Assembly: GCA_021847425.1 (NCBI GenBank)
Contig: JAJZRF010000023.1
Location: 1-43,478 of the forward strand
From: Deltaproteobacteria bacterium
GTDB taxonomy: Bacteria > Desulfobacterota > Desulfobulbia > Desulfobulbales > Desulfurivibrionaceae
Direction of reading: 5' to 3'
Length of the DNA: 43,478 nucleotides
Below are positions 17,101 through 25,306 of this stretch, piece by piece. The notes beneath the pieces are model-generated. The model saw only the letters and a list, made by a program, of their open reading frames with translations. It was not told where the DNA came from and ran no database searches. Within the stretch, counting starts at the first letter, position 1; each line of letters opens with the position of its first letter. The translations under genes and the position numbers were made by a program.

Positions 17101-17472
17101 AAAACTAAGCCATGCAGAGAGGCTTACCCCATCCGCATGTTTAGATGAAATATTTTACCTTGATCCTGTTCCTTAATGCCGACGATCTGTCGCAGCTTCT
17201 TGGCCCGTGATCAAGAGCCTGCCGCTTTTCGGTGTCGTAACCGTGCCGAGTTAACGACTCCATGGGAAATTCAACCATGAAGGAAGGTGCCTGTCGAAGG
17301 GCCGTTTTTGCGAGTCCATCAAGATTGATGCCTTCGCAAAAAAGGTCGTCACCCTGGCACTGGGGTCGGTAAGCGGCTTATGGAGTTATGCTGTGCGGAG
17401 TTGCCGAGGCAGAATCGCTGGTTGTGCGATCCTGCGGTCAGGGGTGTTCTGGAGTGCTGAAGAAGATTTGCT
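17101..17472. other. Intergenic region without recognisable gene
   Basis: The 372 bases between the adaptor gene and tRNA-Gln contain only short spurious frames. Its one clear structure is the palindrome at 17306-17343. No strong intrinsic terminator for the T1SS locus is visible. Confidence 0.6.
17306..17343. repeat. 38-bp imperfect palindrome, REP-like
   Basis: TTTTTGCGA (17306-17314) pairs with TCGCAAAAA (17335-17343), and the inner arms CATCAA and TTGATG pair around a 2-base loop. Similar TTTTTGCGA...CATCAA palindromes are, from memory, dispersed repeats in sulfate-reducer genomes. It is too AT-symmetric and isolated to be assigned confidently as a terminator. Confidence 0.55.
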
Positions 17473-17546
17473 TGGCTGGGGGACAGGGATTCGAACCCCG
17501 ATAGGCAGAGTCAGAGTCTGCAGTCCTACCGTTAGACGATCCCCCA
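17473..17546 (-). tRNA. tRNA-Gln (anticodon CUG)
   Basis: Read on the minus strand, this folds into a standard cloverleaf. The 7-bp acceptor is TGGGGGA/TCCCCCA, the D-arm is GTCTAACGGTAGGAC, and the anticodon stem GCAGA/TCTGC has loop CTCTGAC giving anticodon CTG. The T-arm loop is TTCGAAT, discriminator G is present and CCA is encoded. It decodes CAG. A second glutamine tRNA with anticodon TTG lies at 23983. Confidence 0.95.
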
Positions 17547-17630
17547 TTATGCGCCGGGCAAAGAACCGTCGAAAAATAGAGGAACAGGGTGATTATGTCA
17601 AGGAGAATTGTGGCCTGGCCCTTGGTTTGT

Positions 17631-18434
17631 TCAGGAAATCACAAAGCCGGCGTACCCGACCACCTGATTGGTGTCGCCGCTGGCCTCGCCTGAATCGGTA
17701 TAGCGGATGAGCCGGGCCTGGGTTGCCCCCAGGCGGAGGGCGGCGACGAGGGCAATGGTTGCCGGCATGATGCCGCACATGGTGATTCTTTTGCCCAGCA
17801 CGGTGTTGTACAACCCTTCGGGGTTCAGGGCCGTGATCTGCTGTATGGCCAGGGAATCCTTTGCCGTGGCGGATTCCCTGGATTCATAATGGGTCATGTC
17901 CGAACTGGCCACGATGAGGACGGGCTTGTTGTATTGCTGGATCGCGGCGGCGAGCGCTTCCCCGACAATCTGGCAGGACTTGAAGGAAAGATGGGAGATC
18001 ACCATGGGGGTCAGGGTCATGTCCGGGCGGAAATATTGGAGGAATGGCACCTGGACCTCCAGGGAATGTTCAAACCGGTGGGCCAGGGTGTCTGCCTCGA
18101 TCAGCTCCGTCTGGGCAAGGAGGTTGCGGGCAAGGGCCGTGTTGATCGGGACCTCGCCCAAGGGCATGCTCCATGCCCCTTTTTCCATCATGGCTACCGG
18201 CGCGCCATAGCCATGATGATTGGGGCCCATGACCACGATGTCCTGGGGAATCTCCACCGCGGCAAAGGTTTCCCCGGCCACGCCCCCGGAGTAAATGTAC
18301 CCGGCATGGGGCGAGATCACGGCCAGTCCCTTCTGTCCGGGAGTGCTGGCGGGAATCAGGCGGTCGAGGGTCTCTTTGAGGGTGGTGGGGTCTCCGGGGT
18401 AAAACTGATGGGCAACCGCAGGTTCTCGCTTCAT
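17631..18434 (-). CDS. amrB: AmmeMemoRadiSam system protein B (MEMO family)
   Basis: The 267-aa protein belongs to the MEMO1 family, an aromatic-ring dioxygenase-like fold usually encoded with AmrA and a radical SAM protein; its bacterial role is not settled. Conserved features are the start MKREPAVAHQFYPGDP, SPHAGYIYSG with His43, GPNHHGYG with His73/74, the segment HSLEVQVPFLQY, SSDMTHYE, and the ITMCGIMP Cys that in human MEMO lies at the metal pocket. I chose the start because GGAGG sits 6 bases upstream; the longer frame upstream is unlikely. It lies downstream of cysS on the same strand, 104 bases apart, but with its own TATAAT-type promoter. The usual partner genes are not in the window. 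Confidence 0.9.
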   Translation of the reverse strand: MKREPAVAHQFYPGDPTTLKETLDRLIPASTPGQKGLAVISPHAGYIYSGGVAGETFAAVEIPQDIVVMGPNHHGYGAPVAMMEKGAWSMPLGEVPINTALARNLLAQTELIEADTLAHRFEHSLEVQVPFLQYFRPDMTLTPMVISHLSFKSCQIVGEALAAAIQQYNKPVLIVASSDMTHYESRESATAKDSLAIQQITALNPEGLYNTVLGKRITMCGIMPATIALVAALRLGATQARLIRYTDSGEASGDTNQVVGYAGFVIS

Positions 18435-18486
18435 GGCAGACCTCCAGGCGCAACTGAGGGAAACAGGCAAAAAATGTGTTTCAATA

Positions 18487-18516
18487 ATTATAGCTCAGAA
18501 TGCGGGAGCGAAGCAA
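18487..18516 (-). promoter_or_regulatory. Candidate sigma70 promoter of amrB
   Basis: On the minus strand, TTGCTT (complement of 18511-18516) and a perfect TATAAT (complement of 18487-18492) are spaced by 18 bases in the cysS-amrB gap, about 50 bases before the amrB start. Confidence 0.5.
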
Positions 18517-18538
18517 AGGGATATGCAGAAAAAGCAGT

Positions 18539-20008
18539 TTACGGAAGTTTGACCTGCCAGGCGGTGGTGGTGGGGCCATCCTTCAGCTCGATGCCCTGGG
18601 CCAGAAGCTGGTCGCGGATTTCATCGGCCCGGCCCCAGTTTTTTGCTTCCCTGGCGGCGGTTCTTTCCGCGATACCCTTTTCGATCTCCTCCGGTTTAAT
18701 AGCGAGGGTCTTGAGGATTTTTTCCTGCTCTTTTTGCATGTACAGCACCGGCTCTTCGCTGAGCAACCCGAGGATATTGGCCATTTCCCTGGTGGTTTTG
18801 GCGCCTTGCTTGAGCAGTTGCAGGTCCAGGCTGGCCGGTTTGCCCGGCAGATGCTGGCGGATCTTGTTGAGGATTTTTACCCCCTCGAAAAGATGGCCCA
18901 GGGCCTGGGCTGAATTGAAATCATTGTCCATGGCCTTGAGGAAACGTTCTGCCAGGGTTTCGATCTTCTGGCGGTCTGCCTTGGAGATGGCGCTGGCTGC
19001 TTGGTCATTGCCGGCGGCGTCCAGTTGCTCCATTTCCGCCAGGCAGGTGTACAGCCGGTTGAGCCCGGCCACCGCATCAAGCATGGCCCCTTCCGAGTAG
19101 TCAAGCGGGTTGCGGTAATGGGTGGAAAAAATGAAGAGCCGCAAGGCCTCCGGGGCGAATCTGTCGATGACCTCCCGGATGGTGAGAAAGTTGCCCAGGG
19201 ATTTTGACATCTTTTCGTCTTTGATTGTGACAAAGCCGTGGTGCACCCAGTACTTGACGAACTCTTCGCCGGTGGCGCCTTCGCTTTGGGCCATCTCGTT
19301 TTCGTGGTGGGGGAAGATGAGGTCTTTGCCGCCGCCGTGGATGTCAAAGGAGTTGCCCAGGTATTTGCGGCTCATGGCCGAGCATTCGATGTGCCAGCCG
19401 GGCCGGCCGGGGCCCCAGGGGCTTTCCCAGGTGGGTTCCCCCGGCTTGCTCCCTTTCCAGAGGGCGAAATCCATGGGGTGTTCTTTTTTCTCGTTCACCG
19501 AGATGCGGGCGCCTGCCTGCATGTCTTCCAGGTTGCGGCCGGAAAGGGAGCCGTAGCCGCCGAAACCGGTAACCCTGAAGTAGACATCGGTGTCAACCTG
19601 GTAGGCGAGTCCCTTGCGAACGAGGTCTTCGACCAGCTCGATGATCTCCCCCACGTGTTCGGTGGCCTTTGGCTCGATGGTGGGCGGGAGAACGCCGAGG
19701 CTGGCCATGTCTTCGTGAAACATGGCGATGAAGCGGCGGGAAAGTTCTTCGCAGGTGGTGTTCTGTTCCTGGGCCCGCTTGATGATCTTGTCGTCAATGT
19801 CGGTGAAGTTGCGGACAAAGGTAACCGCATAGCCCCGGTAACGCAGATAGCGGACGATCATATCGAAAACCAGGGCGGACCTGGCGTGGCCGATATGACA
19901 GTAGTCATAGGCGGTGATGCCGCAGACGTAGAGCTTGATCTTGCCTTCTTCAAGGGTGACAAGGGGGGATTTTCGACCGGTTTTGGTGTTGTAGATCTCG
20001 ATACTCAT
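18539..20008 (-). CDS. cysS: Cysteinyl-tRNA synthetase
   Basis: This class I aminoacyl-tRNA synthetase charges tRNA-Cys in the cytoplasm. It has 489 residues, a normal length. The HIGH motif appears as CHIGHAR (38-41), the KMSKS motif at 266-270 as KMSKSLGN, and the zinc site is represented by Cys29 (YVCG), the Cys in HIECSAMS and the His residues of LIFPHHENE. The C-terminal DALR-type helical domain ends in the WQVKLP tail. The start MSIEIYNTKTG matches the family; an alternative ATG four codons upstream (20020) is possible, and neither has a strong ribosome site. It is transcribed divergently from the small protein at 20287. Confidence 0.97.
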   Translation of the reverse strand: MSIEIYNTKTGRKSPLVTLEEGKIKLYVCGITAYDYCHIGHARSALVFDMIVRYLRYRGYAVTFVRNFTDIDDKIIKRAQEQNTTCEELSRRFIAMFHEDMASLGVLPPTIEPKATEHVGEIIELVEDLVRKGLAYQVDTDVYFRVTGFGGYGSLSGRNLEDMQAGARISVNEKKEHPMDFALWKGSKPGEPTWESPWGPGRPGWHIECSAMSRKYLGNSFDIHGGGKDLIFPHHENEMAQSEGATGEEFVKYWVHHGFVTIKDEKMSKSLGNFLTIREVIDRFAPEALRLFIFSTHYRNPLDYSEGAMLDAVAGLNRLYTCLAEMEQLDAAGNDQAASAISKADRQKIETLAERFLKAMDNDFNSAQALGHLFEGVKILNKIRQHLPGKPASLDLQLLKQGAKTTREMANILGLLSEEPVLYMQKEQEKILKTLAIKPEEIEKGIAERTAAREAKNWGRADEIRDQLLAQGIELKDGPTTTAWQVKLP

Positions 20009-20143
20009 GGTCTGTCCCATCGAGTTGGTATGCGAGGCAGGAAAGCCCGGGACAGGTCGGGGAAGCGGCGCACCTGTCCCAATGTCCCAAGTCCGCTTCT
20101 CTCTTCCGTATCCATGGCGTTTGCCGATGCTGGGCCTGTATTT

Positions 20144-20171
20144 ATGATAAAGGAGTTATCCCCTTTGTGAA
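20144..20171 (-). promoter_or_regulatory. Candidate promoter of cysS
   Basis: On the minus strand, TTCACA (complement of 20166-20171) and TATCAT (complement of 20144-20149) are spaced by 16 bases, about 135 bases before the cysS start. Confidence 0.35.
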
Positions 20172-20286
20172 AAGATATGTTATATACCCGTTTCCAGGAA
20201 AGAGAGCAAGCCTTGTTGTGTGCATATGCAAATATCAGGACAGGGCTTTTGCCCCAAGCGGTTCAGCTATCGAGGAGTTTTTTGCC

Positions 20287-20754
20287 ATGGAGATAATCGA
20301 GCAACGCAGTCTTGCAAACAATATGAAGTTAACCGTGCATGACCAGTCAAAAAAGATGGCTGGAGACCGCTGGCTGATCAGGATTATCTGCGAGGCGGAG
20401 CTTCCGGTTGCCGAGGAGTTTTTCTCACGTCTGCCGGAGGAGGATCTTGACCTGCAGGCAGAGGTTCGGGAGACCATGGCAGGATCGGTCAAGTTTTTGG
20501 TCACCAAGGAGAGGACCTTTGTTGCGGAGACCGAAAGGGCTTTGCTGGTGGAACGCATGGTGTCGGAGATTCTGACCAATATGGTGACCTACCTGAACAG
20601 GCCGGAATTTCCGGAAAGGCTTTTTGCCCGCAGATACGAAGAGATCAGGACAGCGTGCTCCACGGCCCGGCATTACCGGAGCCTGCCGGATCAAGACCTC
20701 GATGGGGACGCCGATGACGGGCCGGCGGATTTTTCCGCCTGTTTTAAGGACTGA
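20287..20754 (+). CDS. Conserved-looking small protein of unknown function
   Basis: The 155-aa predicted soluble protein begins MEIIEQRSLANNMKLTVHDQ and has an alpha/beta look: an N-terminal strand-rich part (KMAGDRWLIRIICEAELPV), a helical EEDLDLQAEVRETM segment, then VERMVSEILTNMVTYLNRPEFPE. It ends in a low-complexity acidic tail (DQDLDGDADDGPADFSA). There is no signal peptide or membrane helix. I chose ATG 20287 because GAGGAG lies about 10 bases upstream; the longer frame from 20167 would start inside the cysS promoter region. I recognise no characterised family. It is divergent from cysS and followed by the serA promoter, so it is probably a single-gene unit. Confidence 0.65.
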   Translation: MEIIEQRSLANNMKLTVHDQSKKMAGDRWLIRIICEAELPVAEEFFSRLPEEDLDLQAEVRETMAGSVKFLVTKERTFVAETERALLVERMVSEILTNMVTYLNRPEFPERLFARRYEEIRTACSTARHYRSLPDQDLDGDADDGPADFSACFKD

Positions 20755-20795
20755 GTCAGGGGCGGGAAGACAGGGCTGCCGCCCATGTTTTATTC

Positions 20796-20823
20796 TTGAC
20801 AAACTTCCCTGATCACATAATAT
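20796..20823 (+). promoter_or_regulatory. Sigma70-type promoter of serA
   Basis: A perfect TTGACA (20796-20801) and TAATAT (20818-20823) are spaced by 16 bases. The implied 5' leader before serA is about 120 bases long and contains a T-rich tract at 20862-20870. Confidence 0.6.
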
Positions 20824-20950
20824 TCGGGATTTTAGGTTCCCAGGAATCCGGGGTATTCTAGTTTTTTTTTGCTCCGTATTATCCGCGCCCGCTCTATTTG
20901 CCAAGGTCTGGAAATGGCTTTGGCCGCTTTTCATATACAAAGGAGAAACA

Positions 20951-22558
20951 ATGAAAGTTCTGATCAGTGACAACCTGTCGCCCATTGGTGTTCAGATTCT
21001 TGAGGATGCCGGGCTTGAGGTTGATGTGAAAACAGGCCTTTCCCCGGAGGAGCTTAAAGCCGTAATTCCTGAATATGACGGCCTGGTAATCCGCAGCGCC
21101 TCCAAGGTTACCGAGGAGATCATCGAAGCGGCACAGAAGCTGAAGGTCGTGGGACGTGCCGGCATCGGCCTTGATAATGTCAATATCCCCGCGGCAAGCA
21201 AGAAGGGGATCATCGTGATGAACGCCCCGGACGGCAACGCCACCACGGCGGCGGAACACGCCATTGCCATGATGATGTCGCTGACCAGAAACATCCCCCA
21301 GGCCACCGCCTCCATGAAGGAGGGCAAGTGGGAGAAGAAAAAATTCGGTGGCCGTGAGGTCACCGGCAAAACCGTGGGTATCGTCGGGATCGGCCGGATC
21401 GGCAGCATTTTTGCCGAACGGGCCCAGGGGTTGAAGATGAAGGTTGTCGCCTTTGATCCCCACATGCCCAAAGAGCTGGTCGAGAAGATCGGCGTGGAGC
21501 TGGTGAGCCTTGAAGAGCTGTGCAAACGGTCCGATTTTATCTCCGTGCATGTGCCGCTCACCAAGGAGACCAAGCATCTGCTCTCCACCAAGGAATTCAA
21601 GCTGATGAAGAAAGAGTGTGTCTTCCTCGATTGCGCCCGTGGTGGCGTGGTTGACGAGGAGGCATTGTACGAAGCTCTTAAAAACGGAGAGATCCGCGGG
21701 GCAGGGCTGGATGTTTTCGAGGTGGAACCCACCACCAAGGAAAACTGCAAGCTGCTGAGCCTGGATAATTTCATCTGCACCCCGCATCTGGGCGCTTCCA
21801 CGGCGGAGGCCCAGGAAAATGTCGCCGTGGCCATTGCCGAGCAGGTTGCCGCCTATCTGCTCCGCGGCACCATTACCAATGCGGTCAATGTGCCTTCCGT
21901 GAGCGCGGAGGTTCTTTCCCAGGTCGGCCCGTACATCACCCTGGCCGAGATGCTGGGCTCCTTCCATATGCAGATCGCCAAGGGCGGGGTGGAAGCGGTT
22001 AATATCGAGTTCAGCGGCGATCTTTCCGAGATGATCACCAGCCCGATCACCGTTGCTTTTCTTAAGGGGTTATTTACCCCGATATTGAAAGACGCCGTCA
22101 ATTACGTAAACGCGCCGATCATCGCCCAGGAACGGGGCATTCGGGTGGTTGAGGCGAAAACCAGCAAGAGCGATGACTTCCTCAATCTGGTGACCATCCG
22201 GGTGAAAACCACCAAGGGCGAAAATGTCCTGGCCGGTACGGTGTTCGGCAAGAACGAGCCGCGTTTGGTGCGCCTCAACGGATTCCGCATGGAAGCTCTG
22301 CCTGCCGGGCCAATGCTTTTTGTCCAGAACAACGATGTCCCAGGGGTGATCGGATTGCTCGGCACCACCCTAGGCAGCGAAGGGGTGAACATTGACAGGA
22401 TGACCGTCGGCAAGCAGCGGGAAGGGGATCTGAGCCTCAACGTGATCCTGCTGAACACCGATGGTTTGGTTCCCAAGCCCCTGCTGGACAAGGTCCGTTC
22501 TCTGCCGAACATCAATGAAGCCATGGTTCTTGAATTGCCTGAGTTGGTGAGCGCCTAG
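20951..22558 (+). CDS. serA: D-3-phosphoglycerate dehydrogenase
   Basis: This enzyme oxidises 3-phosphoglycerate to 3-phosphohydroxypyruvate with NAD, the first step of serine synthesis. It has 535 aa, the long (type 1) form. The nucleotide-binding Rossmann motif is GIVGIGRIGSIFAERA. Substrate and catalytic signatures include DCARGGVVDEEAL (the Arg), the Glu in DVFEVEPTT, and the His in ICTPHLGASTAEAQ. An intervening ASB domain is followed by a C-terminal ACT domain starting near LFVQNNDVPGVIGLLG, which in related enzymes senses serine. Ribosome site AAGGAG is well placed, and a consensus promoter lies upstream. A DUF1844 gene follows after about 100 bases. Confidence 0.97.
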   Translation: MKVLISDNLSPIGVQILEDAGLEVDVKTGLSPEELKAVIPEYDGLVIRSASKVTEEIIEAAQKLKVVGRAGIGLDNVNIPAASKKGIIVMNAPDGNATTAAEHAIAMMMSLTRNIPQATASMKEGKWEKKKFGGREVTGKTVGIVGIGRIGSIFAERAQGLKMKVVAFDPHMPKELVEKIGVELVSLEELCKRSDFISVHVPLTKETKHLLSTKEFKLMKKECVFLDCARGGVVDEEALYEALKNGEIRGAGLDVFEVEPTTKENCKLLSLDNFICTPHLGASTAEAQENVAVAIAEQVAAYLLRGTITNAVNVPSVSAEVLSQVGPYITLAEMLGSFHMQIAKGGVEAVNIEFSGDLSEMITSPITVAFLKGLFTPILKDAVNYVNAPIIAQERGIRVVEAKTSKSDDFLNLVTIRVKTTKGENVLAGTVFGKNEPRLVRLNGFRMEALPAGPMLFVQNNDVPGVIGLLGTTLGSEGVNIDRMTVGKQREGDLSLNVILLNTDGLVPKPLLDKVRSLPNINEAMVLELPELVSA

Positions 22559-22596
22559 CGGTTTGGGAGCTGTTACAGAATGACTTGGGCAATTCC

Positions 22597-22614
22597 GGCC
22601 ATGCGGTAATGGCC
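22597..22614 (+). other. Hairpin between serA and the DUF1844 gene
   Basis: GGCCAT and ATGGCC pair perfectly around a 6-base loop. No T-run follows, so it is more likely an RNA processing or partial-termination structure than a full intrinsic terminator. Confidence 0.35.
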
Positions 22615-22664
22615 AGGTCTTCAACAACGGCTTTGTTTTCTCCTTCTGCCCATTGGGACAGCCC

Positions 22665-22979
22665 ATGACCGAAAACGAGAAAAACGAAAAATGCTGCCCG
22701 GAGGGATATGTCCGGCAAGGCGGCGCCTGCGTGCTGCCAGAGGTGACCTTTACCACCCTGATCATGTCGTTGAATACCTCGGCGCTTTTTCATCTGGGGG
22801 AGATCCAGGATCCGGAAACCGGACAGTCCGGCCACGATCTTGTTCTGGCCAAGCATACCATCGACACCTTGCAGCTGCTGAAGGACCGGACCAGGGGAAA
22901 CTTGACCGGCAAGGAAGAGGAACTTCTCGGGCATGTGCTTGCCGACTTGAAGCTGCGGTATGTGAAAGCCAGCGGCTGA
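22665..22979 (+). CDS. DUF1844 family protein
   Basis: The 104-aa small protein carries the DUF1844 core: VTFTTLIMSLNTSALFHLGE, then DPETGQSGHDLVLAKHTIDTL, then GNLTGKEEELLGHVLADLKLRY. This family is widespread in Desulfobacterota and Acidobacteria and has no known function. The N-terminal extension contains three Cys (CCPEG, GGACV) that are not part of the core and could bind a metal. ATG 22665 is the likely start; 22653 is an in-frame alternative. It is probably read with serA and ends before a strong intrinsic terminator. Confidence 0.88.
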   Translation: MTENEKNEKCCPEGYVRQGGACVLPEVTFTTLIMSLNTSALFHLGEIQDPETGQSGHDLVLAKHTIDTLQLLKDRTRGNLTGKEEELLGHVLADLKLRYVKASG

Positions 22980-23006
22980 CACTTTTCCACGCACGCCAAT
23001 ACTCAT

Positions 23007-23050
23007 GATCGCCTGGTTTTCAATCTGCTGAAATCAGGCGATCTTTTTTT
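23007..23050 (+). terminator. Intrinsic terminator after the DUF1844 gene
   Basis: GATCGCCTG (23007-23015) pairs perfectly with CAGGCGATC (23035-23043), followed by seven T residues. Confidence 0.85.
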
Positions 23051-23104
23051 ATGATAACAGGACAGGGTGCAGAGCATTTGCTGAAGAGGGAACATGGATG
23101 CCCA

Positions 23105-23977
23105 ATGGAACTTATCTGCGAGGCTCCTGCAAAAATAAATCTCTATCTGGCCATTAAGGGCAAACGTCCGGACGGGTTCCACGACCTTGAAACCAGGATG
23201 GTTAAAATCACCCTGGCCGATCGTTTGCATCTTGCCTTGCGGGATTCCGGCATCACGGTGCAATGTCCGGGAAGCGACCTGCCCATCGGGGACGGCAATC
23301 TTGTTCATCGGGCAGCCAAAAGTTTTTTTGCGGCCCAAGGCACAGGGGGGGGCGTCCATATCGTGCTTGAGAAAAAAGTGCCTATTGCCGCTGGGTTGGG
23401 GGGGGGGAGCAGCGATGCCGCCGCGGTATTGCGGGGACTGAACACCCTCCATGGTTTGCCCTTTTCCTCCGGGCAGCTGCGTGAGCTGGCGCGGCCATTG
23501 GGCGCCGACGTGCCTTTTTTCGTTGCCGAATGCATTGCCGCCTGGGCCACCGGAATTGGTGACGAAATCCATGCTGAGGCTGATTCTCCCTCCGGCTGGA
23601 TTGTTCTGGTAAACCCTGGATTTCCCGTGTCCACCAAGTGGGTTTATGAGAATTTTACATTGACAACGGATACCAATGCATATATCTTAGGCCGCGACTT
23701 CGTGCATGGTAATGATGCATGTGCCGGGCCAGGGAATCTTCCTTTATATAACGAGTTAGAGGCCGTGACCATCGGGAAATATCCGGAGCTCGGCCGCGTC
23801 AAAGATGAGCTTCTGGCTGACGGTGCCCACGGGGCTTTGATGTCCGGCAGCGGCCCCACAGTGTTTGGTCTTTTTGAGAATGAGGCGCAGGCGCAAAAGA
23901 GCGTTGCTCGGTTTGCACACCGTTTCCCTCGGAATGTCTTTCTTGCACGACCACTGAGCACACAGGCAAAGCGTTAA
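23105..23977 (+). CDS. ispE: 4-diphosphocytidyl-2-C-methyl-D-erythritol kinase
   Basis: This GHMP-family kinase phosphorylates CDP-methylerythritol in the MEP isoprenoid pathway. It has 290 aa from the chosen start. The N-terminal AKINLYLAIKGKRPDGFHDL is diagnostic, with the catalytic Lys and substrate-binding region. The ATP-binding glycine loop is PIAAGLGGGSSDAAAVL, the catalytic Asp lies in PLGADVPFF, and the C-terminal GHMP motif is ALMSGSGPTVFGLF. ATG 23105 is preferred over the longer frame from 23051 because the family sequence begins there; its ribosome site is weak. The stop is five bases before tRNA-Gln, so the tRNA is probably co-transcribed and processed. Confidence 0.96.
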   Translation: MELICEAPAKINLYLAIKGKRPDGFHDLETRMVKITLADRLHLALRDSGITVQCPGSDLPIGDGNLVHRAAKSFFAAQGTGGGVHIVLEKKVPIAAGLGGGSSDAAAVLRGLNTLHGLPFSSGQLRELARPLGADVPFFVAECIAAWATGIGDEIHAEADSPSGWIVLVNPGFPVSTKWVYENFTLTTDTNAYILGRDFVHGNDACAGPGNLPLYNELEAVTIGKYPELGRVKDELLADGAHGALMSGSGPTVFGLFENEAQAQKSVARFAHRFPRNVFLARPLSTQAKR

Positions 23978-23982
23978 GGCGT

Positions 23983-24057
23983 TGGGGCGTCGTCAAGCGG
24001 TAAGACACAAGACTTTGACTCTTGCACTCGCAGGTTCGAATCCTGCCGCCCCAGCCA
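23983..24057 (+). tRNA. tRNA-Gln (anticodon UUG)
   Basis: The cloverleaf has acceptor TGGGGCG/CGCCCCA, anticodon stem CAAGA/TCTTG with loop CTTTGAC giving anticodon TTG, T-loop TTCGAAT, discriminator G and encoded CCA. It reads CAA. It lies between ispE and prs. Confidence 0.96.
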
Positions 24058-24265
24058 TTTTATCTCCGTTGGCGCGCAAGGTTTGCGGCGGCAATTCGAG
24101 GCGGCGGAATAGGATAAGTCATCGCTGCGGTAATAAAACAATGTCATCATCCGGATGGTAAGAAAAACGGCGCAAAGAGCCGTAGCAGTGTTAACGGCAA
24201 CGAAATGGTCTAAAAGTAAGCCCTTGTTTTGCAACCGCTCATAAACCGAACGTCAGGCACTCAGA

Positions 24266-25204
24266 ATGAAAGATATGAAGGTCTTTGCCGGTAACGCGAA
24301 TCTCACCCTGGCCGGTGATATCTGTAACTATATCGGGGTTCCCCTGTCCAAGGCGGAAGTCCGTCGTTTCAGCGACGGGGAAATTTTTGTCGAGATCGGC
24401 GAAAACGTCCGCGGTCGTGATGTCTTTATCATCCAGCCAACCTGCCCGCCCGTGAATGATCATCTCATGGAGCTGGTGATCATGGTTGACGCCTTGCGGC
24501 GCGCCTCTGCCCGGCGGATCACTGCGGTCCTCCCCTATTATGGCTATGCCAGACAGGATCGCAAGGTTGCTCCCAGGGTGCCCATTACCGCCAAGGTCGT
24601 GGCTGAGATGATGATGGTGGTCGGGGTGCGGCGGGTTCTGACCATGGACCTCCATGCCGGACAGATTCAGGGATTTTTTAACATCCCGGTGGACAACCTG
24701 TTTGCCGCCCCGGTCCTGCTTGACTATATTTCGCAAAAACTGAAGAATGACGTGGTAATGGTTTCCCCGGATGCAGGCGGGGTGGAGCGCACCCGCGCTT
24801 TTGCCAAACGCCTCAATGCCAGCCTGGCGATTGTCGACAAACGGAGGGACCGGGCCAACGAATGCAAGGCGATGAACGTTATCGGCGATGTTGCCGGGAA
24901 AACCGCGATCCTGCTTGACGATATGGTTGATACCGCCGGAACCCTGTGTGCGGGGGCCGATGCCCTCGTTGACGCGGGCGCCAAGGAGGTATATGCCTGT
25001 TGTTCCCATGGGGTGCTTTCCGGGCCGGCCATTGAACGGTTGGAAAATTCAAAGATTAAAACCCTGGTCATCACCGACAGCGTTCCCCTCAGCGAGGCTG
25101 CCCGGAATTGCAAGAAGATCAAGGTGCTTTCCGTCTGCAAGCTGCTGGGTGAGGCGGTAAAGCGAATTCATGGTGAGGATTCTGTCAGTTCATTATTTGT
25201 GTAG
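24266..25204 (+). CDS. prs: Ribose-phosphate pyrophosphokinase
   Basis: This enzyme makes PRPP from ribose 5-phosphate and ATP for purine, pyrimidine, His and Trp synthesis. It has 312 aa, the normal length. Conserved parts are [22 protein letters not shown], the ATP-binding [42 protein letters not shown], the flexible-loop Lys/Arg in VDKRRDRAN, and the PRPP loop [17 protein letters not shown] 24266 was kept; MKV at 24275 is an alternative with a similarly weak ribosome site. The purH, purN and pyrR genes that use or sense PRPP-derived metabolites lie 10 kb further on. Confidence 0.97.
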   Translation: MKDMKVFAGNANLTLAGDICNYIGVPLSKAEVRRFSDGEIFVEIGENVRGRDVFIIQPTCPPVNDHLMELVIMVDALRRASARRITAVLPYYGYARQDRKVAPRVPITAKVVAEMMMVVGVRRVLTMDLHAGQIQGFFNIPVDNLFAAPVLLDYISQKLKNDVVMVSPDAGGVERTRAFAKRLNASLAIVDKRRDRANECKAMNVIGDVAGKTAILLDDMVDTAGTLCAGADALVDAGAKEVYACCSHGVLSGPAIERLENSKIKTLVITDSVPLSEAARNCKKIKVLSVCKLLGEAVKRIHGEDSVSSLFV

Positions 25205-25235
25205 TGAGGGAGACAGAGATATCTATACAACCGGA

Positions 25236-25272
25236 GGCCACTGTCTGCTATTGTGGCCGTTGCTGGTTTTTT
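25236..25272 (+). terminator. Possible weak terminator or attenuator between prs and rplY
   Basis: GGCCAC (25236-25241) pairs with GTGGCC (25253-25258), with a T-run at 25267-25272 eight bases later. The stem is short and the T-run distant. Confidence 0.3.
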
Positions 25273-25306
25273 GTTATGAGAATCAGTACATGAGGAGGTC
25301 AGTTCA

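Noticed and set aside
17889-19100. 403-aa plus-strand frame opposite amrB and cysS
   Set aside because: It overlaps two certain genes on the other strand and changes composition where they meet, so it is not a gene.
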